A stretch of 64,000 nucleotides of DNA from Isoetes taiwanensis (GCA_021234155.1 JAJEKV010000061.1:3559950-3623949); one strand, 5' to 3'. Numbered from the stretch's first letter, positions 45,514 through 58,003 are shown. The notes: generated by a model from the letters alone, not told the origin. A program made the numbers and translations.

Positions 45514-47004
45514 GAATATGTAGCATAATAACAGGGGGTTTTCTTTGTGTTTTTGTACGCTTTTCACTAAGGTTTTCCTATGATTTCGTGATGTATTCAA
45601 ATGAATGTACTAATGCGTACATCTAGAGTGCACCATTTCTGAGCCATTGATTTTAGCCTTTTTTTTTCAATGGTCAATAACCAATGGCTCACAACAAAAG
45701 CCCTTTTTTTGTGCGTGTGGTGCATAATGGTCAACAACCAATGGCTCACAACAAAAGCCCTTTTTTTGTGCGTGTCGTGCATAATGATCAACAACCAATG
45801 GCTCACAACAAAAGCCCTTTTTTTGTGCGTGTGGTGCATAATGATCAACAACCAATGGCTCACAACAAAAGCCCTTTTTTTGTGCGTGTGGTGCATAATG
45901 GTCAACAACCAATGGCTCACAACAAAAGCCCTCTTTTTGTGGGCTTGAAGGGCGCATGTAGTGCAGTTTCTCCGCCGGCAACACATTTCTTATCATAACT
46001 TTTGATCCAGAGCTCTGTTTGAGATGATTTTTATTGCGTTGGAAAGCTTTCTCCGAGATCTTTTTGATGGTGTATGATATGGATATGTTTGGTTAAGTTA
46101 TCTATGTTAAAACAGCAATTTCTCGGCCGGGTTTGGTAGGCTTTCACATCCTACTAGTTGATTAATACAGGATTGCGCTATTGGATATTGTTTTATGGCT
46201 CATTCCGAATGAAGCTCGCAAAAAATTACCATGCATTTTTAGATTTTGAGGCAGTTATTAAGCAAATTCCAAGGCTTCTAGATCCTTGTGCTAACAAGCA
46301 GAAAAGTTTCCCACTTTGGTTTCTCACCACAAGAAAGGTCATTAAATTCAGGTTGAAAAATGTTTGTGTATGGGTGTTGCAAATTTTATGACTTTCAGAA
46401 TAATCGGATCAATCCGCTCTATCTTTATGGTAACTTTTACTTATGTTCTATTCGTTTTATTGTGATGAAATTCAAAAGCTACAGGTGAAATTCTAATTTT
46501 TTTCTGGTTTGAATTCTAAAATTTTTGTCACACCTGAGGGGGGGAGGGCGACCCTAAGGCCCCAAGGGGCCAAAAATTTTTTGCAACACAAACCATTAAC
46601 ATCCAACATATAAAAATTAAATCCCCCAACACATAACAACCATTGACATTAACAACCAACACATAACTACCATTGACATTAATTAGCACAACCATTGGGT
46701 CCAACACATTTAAATTAAAATCCCCCTTAAACCCCCTTTGGTTTGGGTGCATATTCACACGGGGGTGACGAGGGGCAAATGAGAGCCCTCATAATTGTAT
46801 TTTGCACGCATAAAATCAACACCATATAGTATTTCGCTTGAAATCTTATAGTATTTTGCGAATCTTGTTATGCAGTATAGCAAATTTTGTACTTGCATAC
46901 CCCACAAACGAGGAACTTTACGTACGGTGTAGATTAAGGAATAAGGGGTGAATATGCCTATCCAACAGCTCTCGTTGCCCGGAGTCACCCCCCGTGTGAA
47001 TATG
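45514..47004. mobile_element. ~1.5-kb insertion into the dispersed repeat, type unknown
   Basis: The paralogous repeat unit at 21905-22000 is continuous where this copy is split between 45520 and 46998. GAATATG occurs at both 45514-45520 and 46998-47004, a possible 7-bp TSD. The insert contains the 57-bp minisatellite, a stretch at 45985-46400 with ORF-like segments that I do not recognise, and the MITE-like inverted repeat at its right end. It could be one element or more than one event. Confidence 0.45.
45669..45943. repeat. 57-bp minisatellite, about five copies
   Basis: Units begin at 45669, 45726, 45783, 45840 and 45897, all exactly 57 bases apart, with only a few substitutions; the last is partial. 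Each holds CCAATGGCTCACAACAAAAG followed by a T run and GTGCGTGT. Because 57 is a multiple of three, several frames stay open on both strands as 19-residue peptide repeats. Confidence 0.97.
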
Positions 47005-47008
47005 CACC
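46746..47008. mobile_element. MITE-like element with ~40-bp terminal inverted repeats
   Basis: 46746-46785 and the reverse complement of 46969-47008 share GGTGCATATTCACAC followed by a run of G, GTGAC and GGGCAA...GAGAG, with a few mismatches. The 263-base total length and AT-rich centre fit a MITE. Simple flanking duplications were not clear, so the superfamily is unknown. Confidence 0.6.
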
Positions 47009-47457
47009 TACCACAACCTGAAGAATCTGCACAAAAAAATGGGTGAAAAGGAGGGGGGGGGGGGTAAAAATAGGCCATTAAGAAGGAGTTTTTGAACTTA
47101 TATCTGAGAAGAAAGCAGTCCTATATGAACGTCCAACATATCATACATAATATCTCTAATTGTGCATCTGTGACCATGTCAATAAAAAAGAATATTAGGA
47201 TGCATTCCATTAGACCAAAATAGACCTCTTCCTTTGCTCATGGCAAATCACGACAAAAACCAACATACTTCCTCCTATTGGTTTTAGCCTACATGGCACA
47301 AAAAAATGATTTCATTTTGAAAGTTAACCTCCTTTTAAAAAACCTAAAACCGAAATTCAGTTTGTCTTCTAGCAGAGAAAAACTTGTCCTTTTGCAAGAA
47401 TCTTGTCTTTTTTACAAGATTCTTTTGGTGTGTTTAATGATTCTTTTGCCTTCTTCT

Positions 47458-47488
47458 ATTCTATTCTATTCTATTCTATTCTATTCTA
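47458..47488 (+). mobile_element. tail-only (ATTCT)6 insertion with 14-bp TSD
   Basis: TTTTGCCTTCTTCT lies at 47444-47457 and 47489-47502, with six ATTCT units between and nothing else. The paralogous unit near 22407-22422 has a single TTTTGCCTTCTTCT and no repeat, so it shows the empty site. The pentamer is the same as the tail of the 79-bp insertion at 21142. Confidence 0.75.
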
Positions 47489-47559
47489 TTTTGCCTTCTT
47501 CTAGCGACAAAATCAGATCGCAATAGGAATGGGTTTTCTTGATTTGCTGATGTGGAAGA

Positions 47560-48140
47560 GGAGGAAAAACCCAGTTCCAGCCTAATGGGGATGAGAGAAA
47601 CAGTAATACGAGAAGAAGTTACTACAAAGGGTATCTAATGGCAAAAAAAGAAGGGGAAAAAAAAATTGTTACAAGACTTCCTTCCTTGATGCTTCCTACT
47701 GGAAATGTCAAGTCTGCCTTTGACAACCTTAGGAATTTAATAGATCATCATTCCTAAGTCAGGATAAGGTTAAATTCTATACAACACATATACATCCCAA
47801 AATTCAACTATATTCATATATTACAGAAGACTGTACTGCAGAATATCTCTAAACTATTGTATCTTGCTAACAATCTTCAGAGGCAACAAGCATAGAGATG
47901 TTAATCTTCCATATATACAATATAAAATCCAAGTCATTCCTAAAATCTTAATATTAACACCAATGTGTGTTCCAAATAATATTTGCTCTCAACTAATAAT
48001 TGCTTATCCAAATATATCAAAATTCCAGATCTATCTTTAACAGTACTAAAACTCCACATAAAGTTTACACAATCAAGCTATCTTGAGACATATAATCTCA
48101 TAATGGAACGAGCTTACTTGAAGTCCTTGTAGATAGTACC
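47560..48140. other. intergenic, no gene recognised
   Basis: AT-rich sequence with no supported exon, element end or RNA gene. Confidence 0.5.
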
Positions 48141-48145
48141 ATAAG

Positions 48146-48770
48146 CTAAGAAACATCAAGGTATGGAGCAAGAAACCTGGTTGCCTGCAGTTAAACAACC
48201 AAATATTAGCCAATGAGGGTAATAATGGAATAACTAGCAGGTAAGCAATAGGTCTCTTGGATATTCCTCATCACCATGTCTTTAATGGTAAGTGTGTGCA
48301 TACAAACCTGGAGGACAATTCACATATCTAAAATCTATCTGTTGCCATTTCTCTATTATGCAGCAGATAAATATGTGGCCAGAAATATCTTGCCCACTCT
48401 GAATGTATGAACATGGGACTCCCTTACCTTGGAGTCCAACATAGCATAAACAACACTGCCTGCTTTGCTTACACAGACTTGTTATTATAAATTTTTAGCA
48501 GCAAATGAATTATCTATTAAGCTTGTAAAACCCTATGTACCTTAAGTCATGTGGCCAAATTCAATCAATAACACCTAACAGGCCCTGCCCAATTATCTGT
48601 CCTAAAATCTAGTAGGCTCATTATCTTTAATTTGAGATCAAACAAGCAGGTCCATGTGATATCTGGCTATGTTAACCCCTAAATTTACCAAGTACAAGCA
48701 TCCTTCCTTCTTGTTTTCAACAATTCCATAAACTAAGTGACTCCCATTGTAGCTCCAAGTGGAGAATCTC
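48146..48770 (-). other. candidate 3' exons of an unrecognised minus-strand gene
   Basis: Three stretches have plausible splice borders in minus-strand sense. About 48663-48770 encodes STWSYNGSHLVYGIVENKKE and further residues. 48428-48459, with AG before and GTAAGG after, encodes SVVYAMLDSK. 48146-48184, after CTGCAG, encodes ATRFLAPYLDVS then a stop. The last two join in frame. The WSYNGSHLVYG phrase looks like a beta-propeller strand, but I do not recognise the family. No upstream exons were found, so this may be a gene relic or chance. Confidence 0.25.
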
Positions 48771-50057
48771 CTACATTACTACTTCTCCTATCCAACTCAT
48801 GCTTAACAAACTTTTCCAGGTTTTTCATGCTTAATGCATTGGAATTACATCATATATGCTTTAATTCTAACTGTGACTGTCCACATCCTCCCAGTATTTT
48901 ACACAACTAGCATCTAAGCCTCATACTTATTTTATAATTCTGTATGTACTAGAACCAACAAAATTTTCTTAAGTAAATTCAGCATGGACTCTTATCCTGA
49001 TCTATACAAAACTTGAGTTAGAATGCTCAAGACTGACACTAGACCGACACGATTCGACAAGAATGAGGTGCCTTTGTAAATAGATCTTGACTTTTGGAGC
49101 AATAGTCAGGATTGCATGGTTCCAAAGGATGAGGTTGCAGCGTGTCGCACATGTATATAGTATCTGGAATATTCTGGAGAATCATAGAAATAGCTATATG
49201 AAAAAGATGCAAGGGATGCCTTTAAGAAGTATTAGTAGCTCACTTGACAAAGCTGTATGTTTTCCAATTGGAAAGTTGCAATTTTACTCTGCTTCATGCA
49301 ACTATCTTTTGCATTCGTGTGACAACCATTTGTACATACGACATAATATCGTATGGTCATCACTATACATAAGACAATAATACCCGTATGGTCGTCATAG
49401 TGACTAGCTGCTTAAAGGTCACATCCCTCACGACATGACATTGATCAACACTGTTCCATCAAGGACAACCGCTCAGATTCTCAAGTAAAATTCTTAGGAG
49501 TCGATTGCCGCTTCATTTCAACCATTTTTTTTATATTGGAACAGAGGCCATTGTACTATATGTAACAGTAGTCCAGACCAAGTAGCTAGAACGACTGCTC
49601 AGATTCTCATGTAAATTTCTTAAGAGTCGGTTGCCGCTTCATTTTAGCCATTGTACTATATTGGGACAAAGGCCATTTTACTATATATACTAGTTATCCA
49701 GAACAAGTAGCTAGCAAGATTTTGAGTTTTCTCGTATTCGTTTAGATCTCAGCATTTGACTAGATTCTGTTGTGCTCTTGATATCAAAGTACTCCCACTA
49801 TATTCTTTCTTGTATTTCCATGCATATAGTTTGTTCATCTTTCCTCACAGTTTCTCAAAATCCCAAGTGATACCCACTTTGCAAGATCTTTTTGTTTGAT
49901 TCAAGGAACCGCACCGTGGTCTGTCTTTTCCAAATGATCACGAATTGGTACTACTAGATTCTATCTAAAATCTCTTGGCACTTTACCAATTTTTGAAAGA
50001 GTTGGGGCATATCTTCTATGAATGTTGAGTTGCTAATATGTTGGTTTGTTGTGCTAG

Positions 50058-50115
50058 GACTCAAGGACTATATTGCTAACAATGGATATGATCTAACCGA
50101 TTTGGAAGCTATGAG
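50058..50115 (+). other. isolated exon-like segment
   Basis: 58 bases lie between TGTGCTAG and GTAAGTG and encode LKDYIANNGYDLTDLEAM in an open frame, with good acceptor and donor sites. No partner exons were found in the surrounding 48.8-51.8 kb, which otherwise holds only AT-rich sequence and a poly(T) run near 50525-50550. Confidence 0.25.
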
Positions 50116-51827
50116 GTAAGTGAATGTTAAAATAATTTTATACATACTAGAATACCTATAAACTGACGACGATCCAGAAAGGAGAGGCATTACATGTTTA
50201 AGCTTATATGAACTATTCAAAATTGTTGTAAAGCTATTCGCTCCCATCAAGCATTGAGAACTTAGGATAGTTTTATTGCATATTGAAGGATCTCGACATA
50301 AATATCCCGTCCTCTAATGTGGGGCAAAAGTTTCTTCTTGATTCATTTTGGCTTCAATCTGAAGTGGTTCAATTGATTTTTAGTTTGGTGCTACCAGATC
50401 CTCTAGCCCATGCTAGTGCAACATGACTCGAACTAGATGATATGATAGTGGAGAAAAGACGTGACTAAGAAGCCTTCAAAATCACTATAAGGGTCCGAGA
50501 ATTTGCGCAAAAAGAGAGATTTTTTATTTTTATTTTTTTTTTTTTTTTGGGGGAGATCTGTTCGAGATCCTCCAATCTGGGGCAAGTTCACTATTGGGGA
50601 GCTTAATTTTCTCATATTAATTCTACAATGTAGGGTAGCTCTTTTCCTAATTATATGGTCAAATTTGAATGTTTAAAAGATAATGGTAGCTATAAATCAA
50701 AGTTCTATTTGCGACAAATGGACACCCTCAGCAATCACCATCTACTATGACGTAAAAGTACTATCGATATCTATCTACCTATCTTTTCACGATAGCTATG
50801 TTGTCAATGAAAGCAGCACGAAACTTCTACCATACTTTTCACTAACCTTTTCATGGATCTGGCCACATATTAGAACATCAGCATATGTTTGAGAATATGC
50901 CATCGGATGTACAATCTACATAGGCAAACTGAACCCATACAATATCCAAGGTCTCCATTTGTGAGTATTAGGGACCACATACAAGTATCATAGGATGAGG
51001 CATAGGATGCTTGCACGCATTGTGAAGGAAAGGTATGAAAAAATAAATGAGTTCCACCTATCCATTCACTAACAAATAATTGTCAAAAATAAGCGCCAAG
51101 TCAACATCCGTTGACCCACGTCAGCTGCCTAGTCAGCTCCTTGTATCCTGTCGCCACGTGGACAAAGAGAATGAGAGGTAACGAGGAGTGTACGATTGAA
51201 AAGGCCAATCTCTGCTCCAAAAATTCTTTCCAAATGTTGGTTTTCTAGCTGTTTTGGATGCTGTGAACATTTTCTTCGGCTTCGATTGCCGGATTTGGAA
51301 GTGCGGATTCCATTTTCTCATGTGCATACTTGGGCAAGAAATTTGCATATAGTTGCTCCCTTTTTAAGGATGGATTGCATCTATGCTTGCTGTTATTGGA
51401 TGCAAAGTTTTATTCAAAAGAAATTTTACTTTCTGTTGGCGTAATTTAGACGCCTTATGATGATGTTCTCAACATTTATTCTAATATAGATCTATTATAT
51501 TATAACATTTTTAAGAATCTACAGAGTGCCTTTGTGCTTTGTAGGACTAAATTAGTGTCACTTTACAAACTATGTGATAAATTGTGTAAAGTTATCTCAT
51601 TGGTTCTACATATAAGGTGCACATCTTGAGTAGATTTTGTTGCCTATTATCATTTTAGGGTTGCAATCAATTATCCTTTTGCTTATCCTTTTTACTACAT
51701 AGCCTGCGTGCAGTTCTTGTTTTATGTGCTTGAAACTGAATGTACAACAGTACTGGAATGGTTTTTTTGTCTATTATAAGTGTAGTGACAAGTGCTAAAC
51801 TCATTGGCAGGTAGCCTGAGCTTTCTA

Positions 51828-54800
51828 ATGGCACCATGGCTGCTGTTTGTCAATGTAACAAAGGTTGTAGGAGTAGCAGGGATGCTTACAGTTGCAGCAA
51901 ATAGTATTGTATTTCATCGCTTCAGAAAGAAGAATTTTTCTCCCTTAGAGGGCCTAATTGATGAGGAACAGGAGATTTTGGCAAGCTTTCCAATAGATAA
52001 GGATGGTAAGTGTGCACATGTCTAACAAAAGAAAAGAACAATTGCATGCGTGGAACTCTTTTAGAACGTGGATGAGATGCTGAATATTCATAATGCAATA
52101 TCTCCCTTCTTTTCATCTTCAACGTACAGATTATACCAGTAATTACATACGTTGTTGGAATATACGATTGGTTTATTTCATAGGAAATCTGAGAAGGACT
52201 AGCTGTTAGGGAAGCGCTATCGTGTTCTTTACCATAAGTGATGGGCCCTAGCATTGTGTATTTCTTCTAGTGCAATTGCTTAGTCTATGTTGCATACTCC
52301 TTGTTTCCTTTCCATTTCTCTATATAATACATTCTTTTTCTAGCAGTGGAGGATGGTGGATTTTTTTTTGCATTAGCAACTGCTCCTGCTCATGTGGAAG
52401 ATAAGCTATATGATGCATGGATTGAATTTGCTAAACAAACTACACCAGAAGACCAAGATAGAAAGCAGTCTCAACTTTTGGAGCATTCCGAGGGCGAGGA
52501 GAGCTCAGAGGAAGTTAGTGGGTTTGTTGCAAGCAGAAATAATGAAACTACCTTATCTAATCAAAGCAGTTTGCTAGTTCGAGTTGGCTCTAAAGAAAAT
52601 CTGGCTGACGATTGCATTGTTTCAACTGAAGAAGTATCTAGATTATACATGCCACAAGGGGGGGGTGGAAATCCTGATTCCCTTTCAGAGTGGGAACTCT
52701 TGACTTCGGCACAAGAGAAAGAAATTTATGAATCTAGTAATGCAGGAAAAGGGAGAGATGTTGGTAAACATGAGCAGTTGGAAATTGAAGGAATGGAAAT
52801 TGAATCCAAAGATGATATTACAGGAAAGGTCCAACTAAAAGAAAGAAAGGATGATGCATCTGATTTGTTGATTAGTGAGATAGATGCTAGGGCAAGTCTT
52901 AAAACAGGGTCTCTTGTAGGAGAATCGATTTCCTCATACCAAGGGGATCAGCACAGTCCAGCTATGGTGGAAAGTAAACACACCATAGAGGAATCTAAGT
53001 TACAGGTTGACCTGCCAAAGAAGGGCCACAAACTTGTCAAATTGGCAATGGAAGCTATGATTCGTGGAATAGAGAGGTTTGTAGAGGAAGAGGAGGAAAA
53101 GCTTAATGTTGCTGCATGGCACAATGTTGCTCGACCGTAAGTTGCCTTTCACAGTTCTTTTGTTTATATATAATTTACTTATCAAGAAAACATTGCTATA
53201 TATGTGAAGTTGCAAGGCAATGACGGTCTATTTTTGTCCTATGCAGTGAGGAGAGGCTCAGGTTTTGGTCTGAACCAGATGTAGAACTTAGGTTAGCAAA
53301 GGAAACGAATATTACAGTATTTCGCATGGGTATTGATTGGGGCAGAATCATGCCAGTAGAGCCACTTGATGAAGTGAAAAACTCAGTAAGTGGCATTTGG
53401 AGGCAGAGCAATCATTCTTCTTTTATTATCTTTTCTAGAATATCTTTCTCCCGTGCAGGTTAACTGGGATGCACTAGAACACTATAGATGGATCATTGGA
53501 CGGGTTCATGCACATGGGATGCGTGTCATGCTAACATTGTTTCATCACTCACTACCATCATGGGCTGCTAAGTATGGAGGCTGGAAAGAGAGGAGGACTG
53601 TCAAGTATTTCTTACAGTTCACAAGGTTGGTGTTGCTAGCTATCTGGTTATTACTAGGAACACAAAGGTGGAACTATTCTATGTTTACAACCTTGTAGGC
53701 AGCATGTTGGGAAGGAATGACGAGAAAAAATAGAAGAATTTTATTATATAACATGGAAGCCATCCATGGTGTTGAGTGTTGATAACTATGAGTATTTATT
53801 ACTTTATGCAGGCTAGTGACTGAAAAGTTTGCTGATCTCGTCGACTTCTGGATAACTTTTAATGAGCCACATGTATTTGCCATGCTGACTTACTGTGCTG
53901 GAGCTTGGCCTGGTGGTTGTCCTGATTTGCTTGAAACTGCAACTGCTATAATGCCAAAAGGAGTATTCACCTTAGTAATGCAGAACATGGCAGAGGCTCA
54001 TCTCGAAGCATATGATATTATCCATGATAACAGGTCATTTGCATCCCCTACACTGCACCTCTTCTTTAACATTATGGATCACTTGTTTTATAATTTATGA
54101 TGCAGATGTTAAAGTCTTAGATGGGTATGTCATTGCGTCCTTGGAATTGAAGACTATTTGTAGCTATTTCTGACTTAGGCTTTAAGGAAGATGGCAGGAC
54201 CACTTGAATGATCTTCAAACAGCCTTATCTTTTTTCAAAGTATGATGTCTGCTAAGCTTATCATGAGTAAAAAAATAAACAAGATATCAAGACAAACTTT
54301 ATTTTTTGTTTTGGGACATGGACATGTTGTGGAGAAATAGTAGTTGTTATGCCCACTATATGGAGGTTTTTAATAAATGGTCTTTTTTCAATCATCATAT
54401 CAAGGTTCTATTGATTTTGCAGCAAAAAACTTTCTAGGAAGGCAAAAGTTGGAATTTCACACCACATATCATTTATGCGCCCATATGGTCTCTTCGACAT
54501 GCCAGCAGTCATCCTTAGTAATTGGAAGACACGTTTTGCTTTTGTGGATGATATTTGCAACAAGCTTGACTACCTTGGCATTAATTACTATGGACAGGTT
54601 ATGGAAGTTCCTTTTGAGCTTGTCGTATGAGTGGGTTTCTTGCTATGCGTCTGAGATTGACATTTCAATGTGCTCATTCTTTATTTGCATTTTGTAGGTT
54701 TTTATAGAATTGATTCTAGATTAGACATAAATAAAGAAACATCACAATTCACCACAATGTGCTTTAGGTACAGTTGTCTGTAGTATGTCTCCATTGACAT

Positions 54801-56079
54801 TTTTCTTAGTGCAAATATCTATTCGTATCTAATTTTTTAGCTGGCAATTTATAGGAAGTCATTTCTGCACCAGGATTAAAGTTGGTTGAAGATGAGGAGT
54901 ACAGCGAGTCAGGCCGGGGGGTGTACCCTGATGGTCTGTACCGTTTGTTGTTGGACTTCCATGATCGGTATAAAGAGTTCAAATTGTCATACATTATCAC
55001 TGAAAATGGTGTATCTGACGCGACTGATTATATTCGACGACCCTACATAATAGAGCATTTGTTGGCTGTTCGTGCAGCTATGCACAAAGTAAGGTTAAAT
55101 ATTAGTTTTTCAACTTGGAAATGTTTAATAGATTATGATACTTTCTGTAGGGTGTACCTGTTCAAGGGTATTGCTTCTGGACTACCTCTGATAATTGGGA
55201 GTGGGCAGATGGTTATGGCCCCAAGTTCGGTCTAGCAGCAGTTGATCGGAAAAATAATTTAGCACGCATGCCACGTCCTTCTTATTACCTTTATGCTGAG
55301 GTAAGGGATGTGCAAGAAATATGAATTTTAACTGTTGTACGGACATAGTTGGGATTTATGTCTGTCCAAAATGAGCAGGTATTTTGTAAATTTTATAGCA
55401 AAACTTGAGATAACCACATTTTGCTAAATATAAATACTTGCCAGAGCATGCATCATAGGCATCCTTGGAGCACTTATTTATATTAGATCCGAAACTAAAC
55501 GAATGTTGTTTGTTATTTAACCATGTTCCTTCGCTTTGATTAATTGAAACTACAAACTCTAACCTCCAAAAGGGAAGGATATGGAAAACCATTGGCATTC
55601 AAGTGATCGCTCAGGACAAAAGTTTCTTGATAAGGATTATTAGTTAAAGACTATATCTTAATTCAATCCTCTTTGCAGATTGTTAGGACTGGAAAGGTGA
55701 GCAAACAGCAAAGGGACAAGGCCTGGAGTGAACTACAAAATGCGGCATTGGATGGAAAGAAGCGACCATTCTATCGCTCTGTTGACTGGACCGGTCGTAT
55801 GTATGCAGGTACATAACCCATTTTTTATATGTTGTGTCATATCAGTGTAATGGATCTGATTATGATTGTAATTGTTTAGGAGGTCTTGATGTTCCAATAG
55901 AAAGGCCATTTGTGCACAAGGATTGGAGGTTTGGGCACTATCAGCCTGAAGGTCTGCAAGATCCAGTGAGTAGCATATTGAGATTCTTGCTAAGCAATAT
56001 CAAAGCTTGGTTTCCATCTGGTGAAAAGGTGGTGTCTAAGGCCAAACGAAAAGCACAACCTCAATTAGCTTGTGCCTGA
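51828..56079 (+). CDS. SFR2: SFR2-type galactolipid:galactolipid galactosyltransferase, ten exons
   Basis: The GH1-family enzyme SFR2 of the chloroplast outer envelope moves galactose between monogalactosyldiacylglycerols, making oligogalactolipids and diacylglycerol in freezing or dehydration. Exons: 51828-52005, 52347-53136, 53247-53385, 53459-53625, 53812-54033, 54423-54597, 54855-55088, 55151-55300, 55679-55808, 55880-56079. All junctions are GT-AG and the joined frame is 2385 nt (794 residues; Arabidopsis has about 622). The N-terminus is hydrophobic (VTKVVGVAGMLTVAANSIVF), as in the family's membrane anchor. GH1 core starts with FALATAPAHVEDKLYDAW; acid/base Glu ~443 is in TFNEPH and nucleophile Glu ~607 in IITENG. 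SESGRGVYPDGLYR, FWTTSDNWEWADGYGPKFGL and DWRFGHYQPEGLQDP are typical. The excess length is an acidic linker, residues ~91-305, in exon 2. The start is the ATG just after an acceptor-like CAG, so a 5' UTR intron is likely. Confidence 0.93.
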
Positions 56080-56085
56080 GCGTGA

Positions 56086-56091
56086 AATAAA
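56086..56091 (+). terminator. possible SFR2 polyadenylation signal
   Basis: AATAAA lies seven bases after the SFR2 stop codon. It is very close for a plant 3' UTR, so other downstream signals may be used. Confidence 0.3.
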
Positions 56092-56099
56092 GGAGGATG

Positions 56100-57840
56100 T
56101 ATATAACAGTTTAGGACTGTACCTGTGGCTCAATATCTGTACAGAACAGAATTATCATAACTAATGGCAGAAGCCAAAGTCTCAATTTGAACAATGCGTT
56201 ACTAGTGGCATTAAGTTAGCATGCTTATATTGAATGTGCTTTGCTTCTTCTTTTTGTACCTTGTTCTCTTTTTTTTCTAAGTGCACTAGGTGGGGAGATG
56301 AGAGAACAAGATGTGTTTGCTCTGAATTTCATGCTTTTGCAAAGGCAAATGAATGGCCTTTACTGATTCTCAAGTCTCCCAAGAAGGTGGCAGCTGTTGG
56401 AAATAAAACTATATTGTGATTTTTGAGTGGGGAACACATAGATTCAGATAAATGATGTGAATGTGTTTAATCAATTAGAAATTGATAAGCTATTTAGGAA
56501 GAGAAATGAAATAGGGCAATTCAGGTAAATACAGCTAAATCTTGAATTGGGTATTAGCCTATTTTGCTGAAGTTTTTTAAGTTGCCCTAGGCCATCCATG
56601 GGAATTACATGCAATCATGGATTTATAGCCAAGGTTGAGAGGTAGTAGTAGGTGCATTCATAAGTCATGGTTTCTCCCGGCAATATCAATGGTCAACATT
56701 GTACAATCATTTATCCCAGCGATTTCAACGAACGTGATGTCAGACAATATTTGAATAGACAATACTAAACGGTTCACTAAAAAAAAAAAAAAAAAAAAAA
56801 TTGATTCTCTAGTTGGAAAATTAAGGGAGAATTTATCTCTCATTCACCATGCATTCACCTATAAGTCACCTTTACCATGTGGAGGATTTTCTCCCTGAAA
56901 ATCATGGAGAACTAGTGGAGAATTGATGGTGAATCTTGGACTCGATTCGCCATTTGTTCACCTCTAATTTACTAATAAAATTAATTTCTAAGCCATATCA
57001 GCATTTGTACATTGTCTATATCAACATCTATACATTATCTACAGTAACAAAACAGATGATAGCTCGAGGCGTCCTCTGAAAAATACTAATAAGCCCCATC
57101 TTAGTGACAAATCCATGCACCAACAGATATATCAAATGGGAATACGTCCTTGCATATTAATCCAACTGCATACAATCACCTTATCCTCCACAAAACCCCG
57201 GGCCTGACAAACATGAAATTACTTTATACATCAAGTGATTTCTATGTTGAACATTCTAGAAATAAGGATCTTACCCAAAGATGCTTTAGCAAGATATGAC
57301 CCAACCTTGCTGTTCAAATCGTACGTGATACTAGTGACATAGACATGGCAAGCTGGGTCTTCAAAGCAGCTCTGAGGTCCAATTGCCTGAACTATTTTAC
57401 CATCCTCCTGAATGCATAATTTAGTGTTGTCCATATTCAAATACTACTGTCTGTATGCCAAAAACTTTAAGAATGCATTCCTATCGACAACAAATGTCTC
57501 ATAGGACATCTTAAATAATGCAAAATATACTTAAAATATTTTGTGCCAGTCTGTGCATCAAGTTGGGATGTGCTTAAAAATATTTGTAGATGGAGGCGCT
57601 CGCAGGTGCAGTGTTTGCAGCAACAATGATAATAGTGGCAATCAAGGTTCCATATTGCTGTTAAGCCCACATTTTTTAAGAGAAAGTAGTACCAGAGTGA
57701 TCCCCAAAGGTAGGCACTAGGGTAAATGCATGTATAATATATCTCCAATTCTTGCAACATTCACGGCCATGTAATTGATCATTTCCCCACTTGTGGCTTT
57801 ATCTAGAGACATTAGAGAGATGCATATCTTCCTAATAAAT
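56100..57840. other. intergenic with orphan coding-like pieces
   Basis: Poly(A) at 56779-56800 suggests a retroposon end, but clear flanking repeats were not confirmed. On the minus strand 57430-57270 reads EDGKIVQAIGPQSCFEDPAC then HVYVTSITYDLNSKVGSYLA, ending at a GTAAG-like donor, and 57205-57180 could be a following exon (ARGFVEDK). I do not recognise this protein. About 57600-57490 has a weak likeness to the end of a copia RT. All are probably relics. Confidence 0.3.
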
Positions 57841-57841
57841 G

Positions 57842-58003
57842 TAACGGGCCCATGGTAGACCGCTCGAGTATTCGATCCTTGAATGTGCCTGTGGGGCGTT
57901 CCTGAGACACCGACATAAATGGGTAGAAGTGACTACTCATAAACGTCTAGACGGTTTTGCCCAGTTGGTTAAGGGCATGTCGGTTAGGAACGTTACAATA
58001 AAT
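57842..58003 (+). mobile_element. candidate SINE-like retroposon
   Basis: A ~160-base segment has a pol III B-box-like TATTCGATCCTTG near 57868, a tRNA-D-arm-like GCCCAGTTGGTTAAGGGC near 57958 and ends in AATAAATAAATG. AATAAATG also precedes it (57834-57841). The box order is not that of a standard tRNA-derived SINE, so the call is tentative. Confidence 0.3.

Noticed and set aside
45669-45943. Regular direct repeats as a CRISPR array
   Set aside because: Units are contiguous and nearly identical with no unique spacers, and the genome is eukaryotic.
45597-45998. Four overlapping ORFs of 92-129 codons on both strands
   Set aside because: They exist because the 57-base minisatellite unit is a multiple of three; there is no sign of a gene.
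56234-56419. 61-codon ORF after SFR2 with a possible acceptor site
   Set aside because: SFR2 ends at 56079 and no second exon or family match was found; it is too short to call.
57868-57980. Intact tRNA gene suggested by A- and B-box-like motifs
   Set aside because: The boxes are in the wrong order and no cloverleaf or anticodon arm can be drawn; a SINE-like origin is only tentative.
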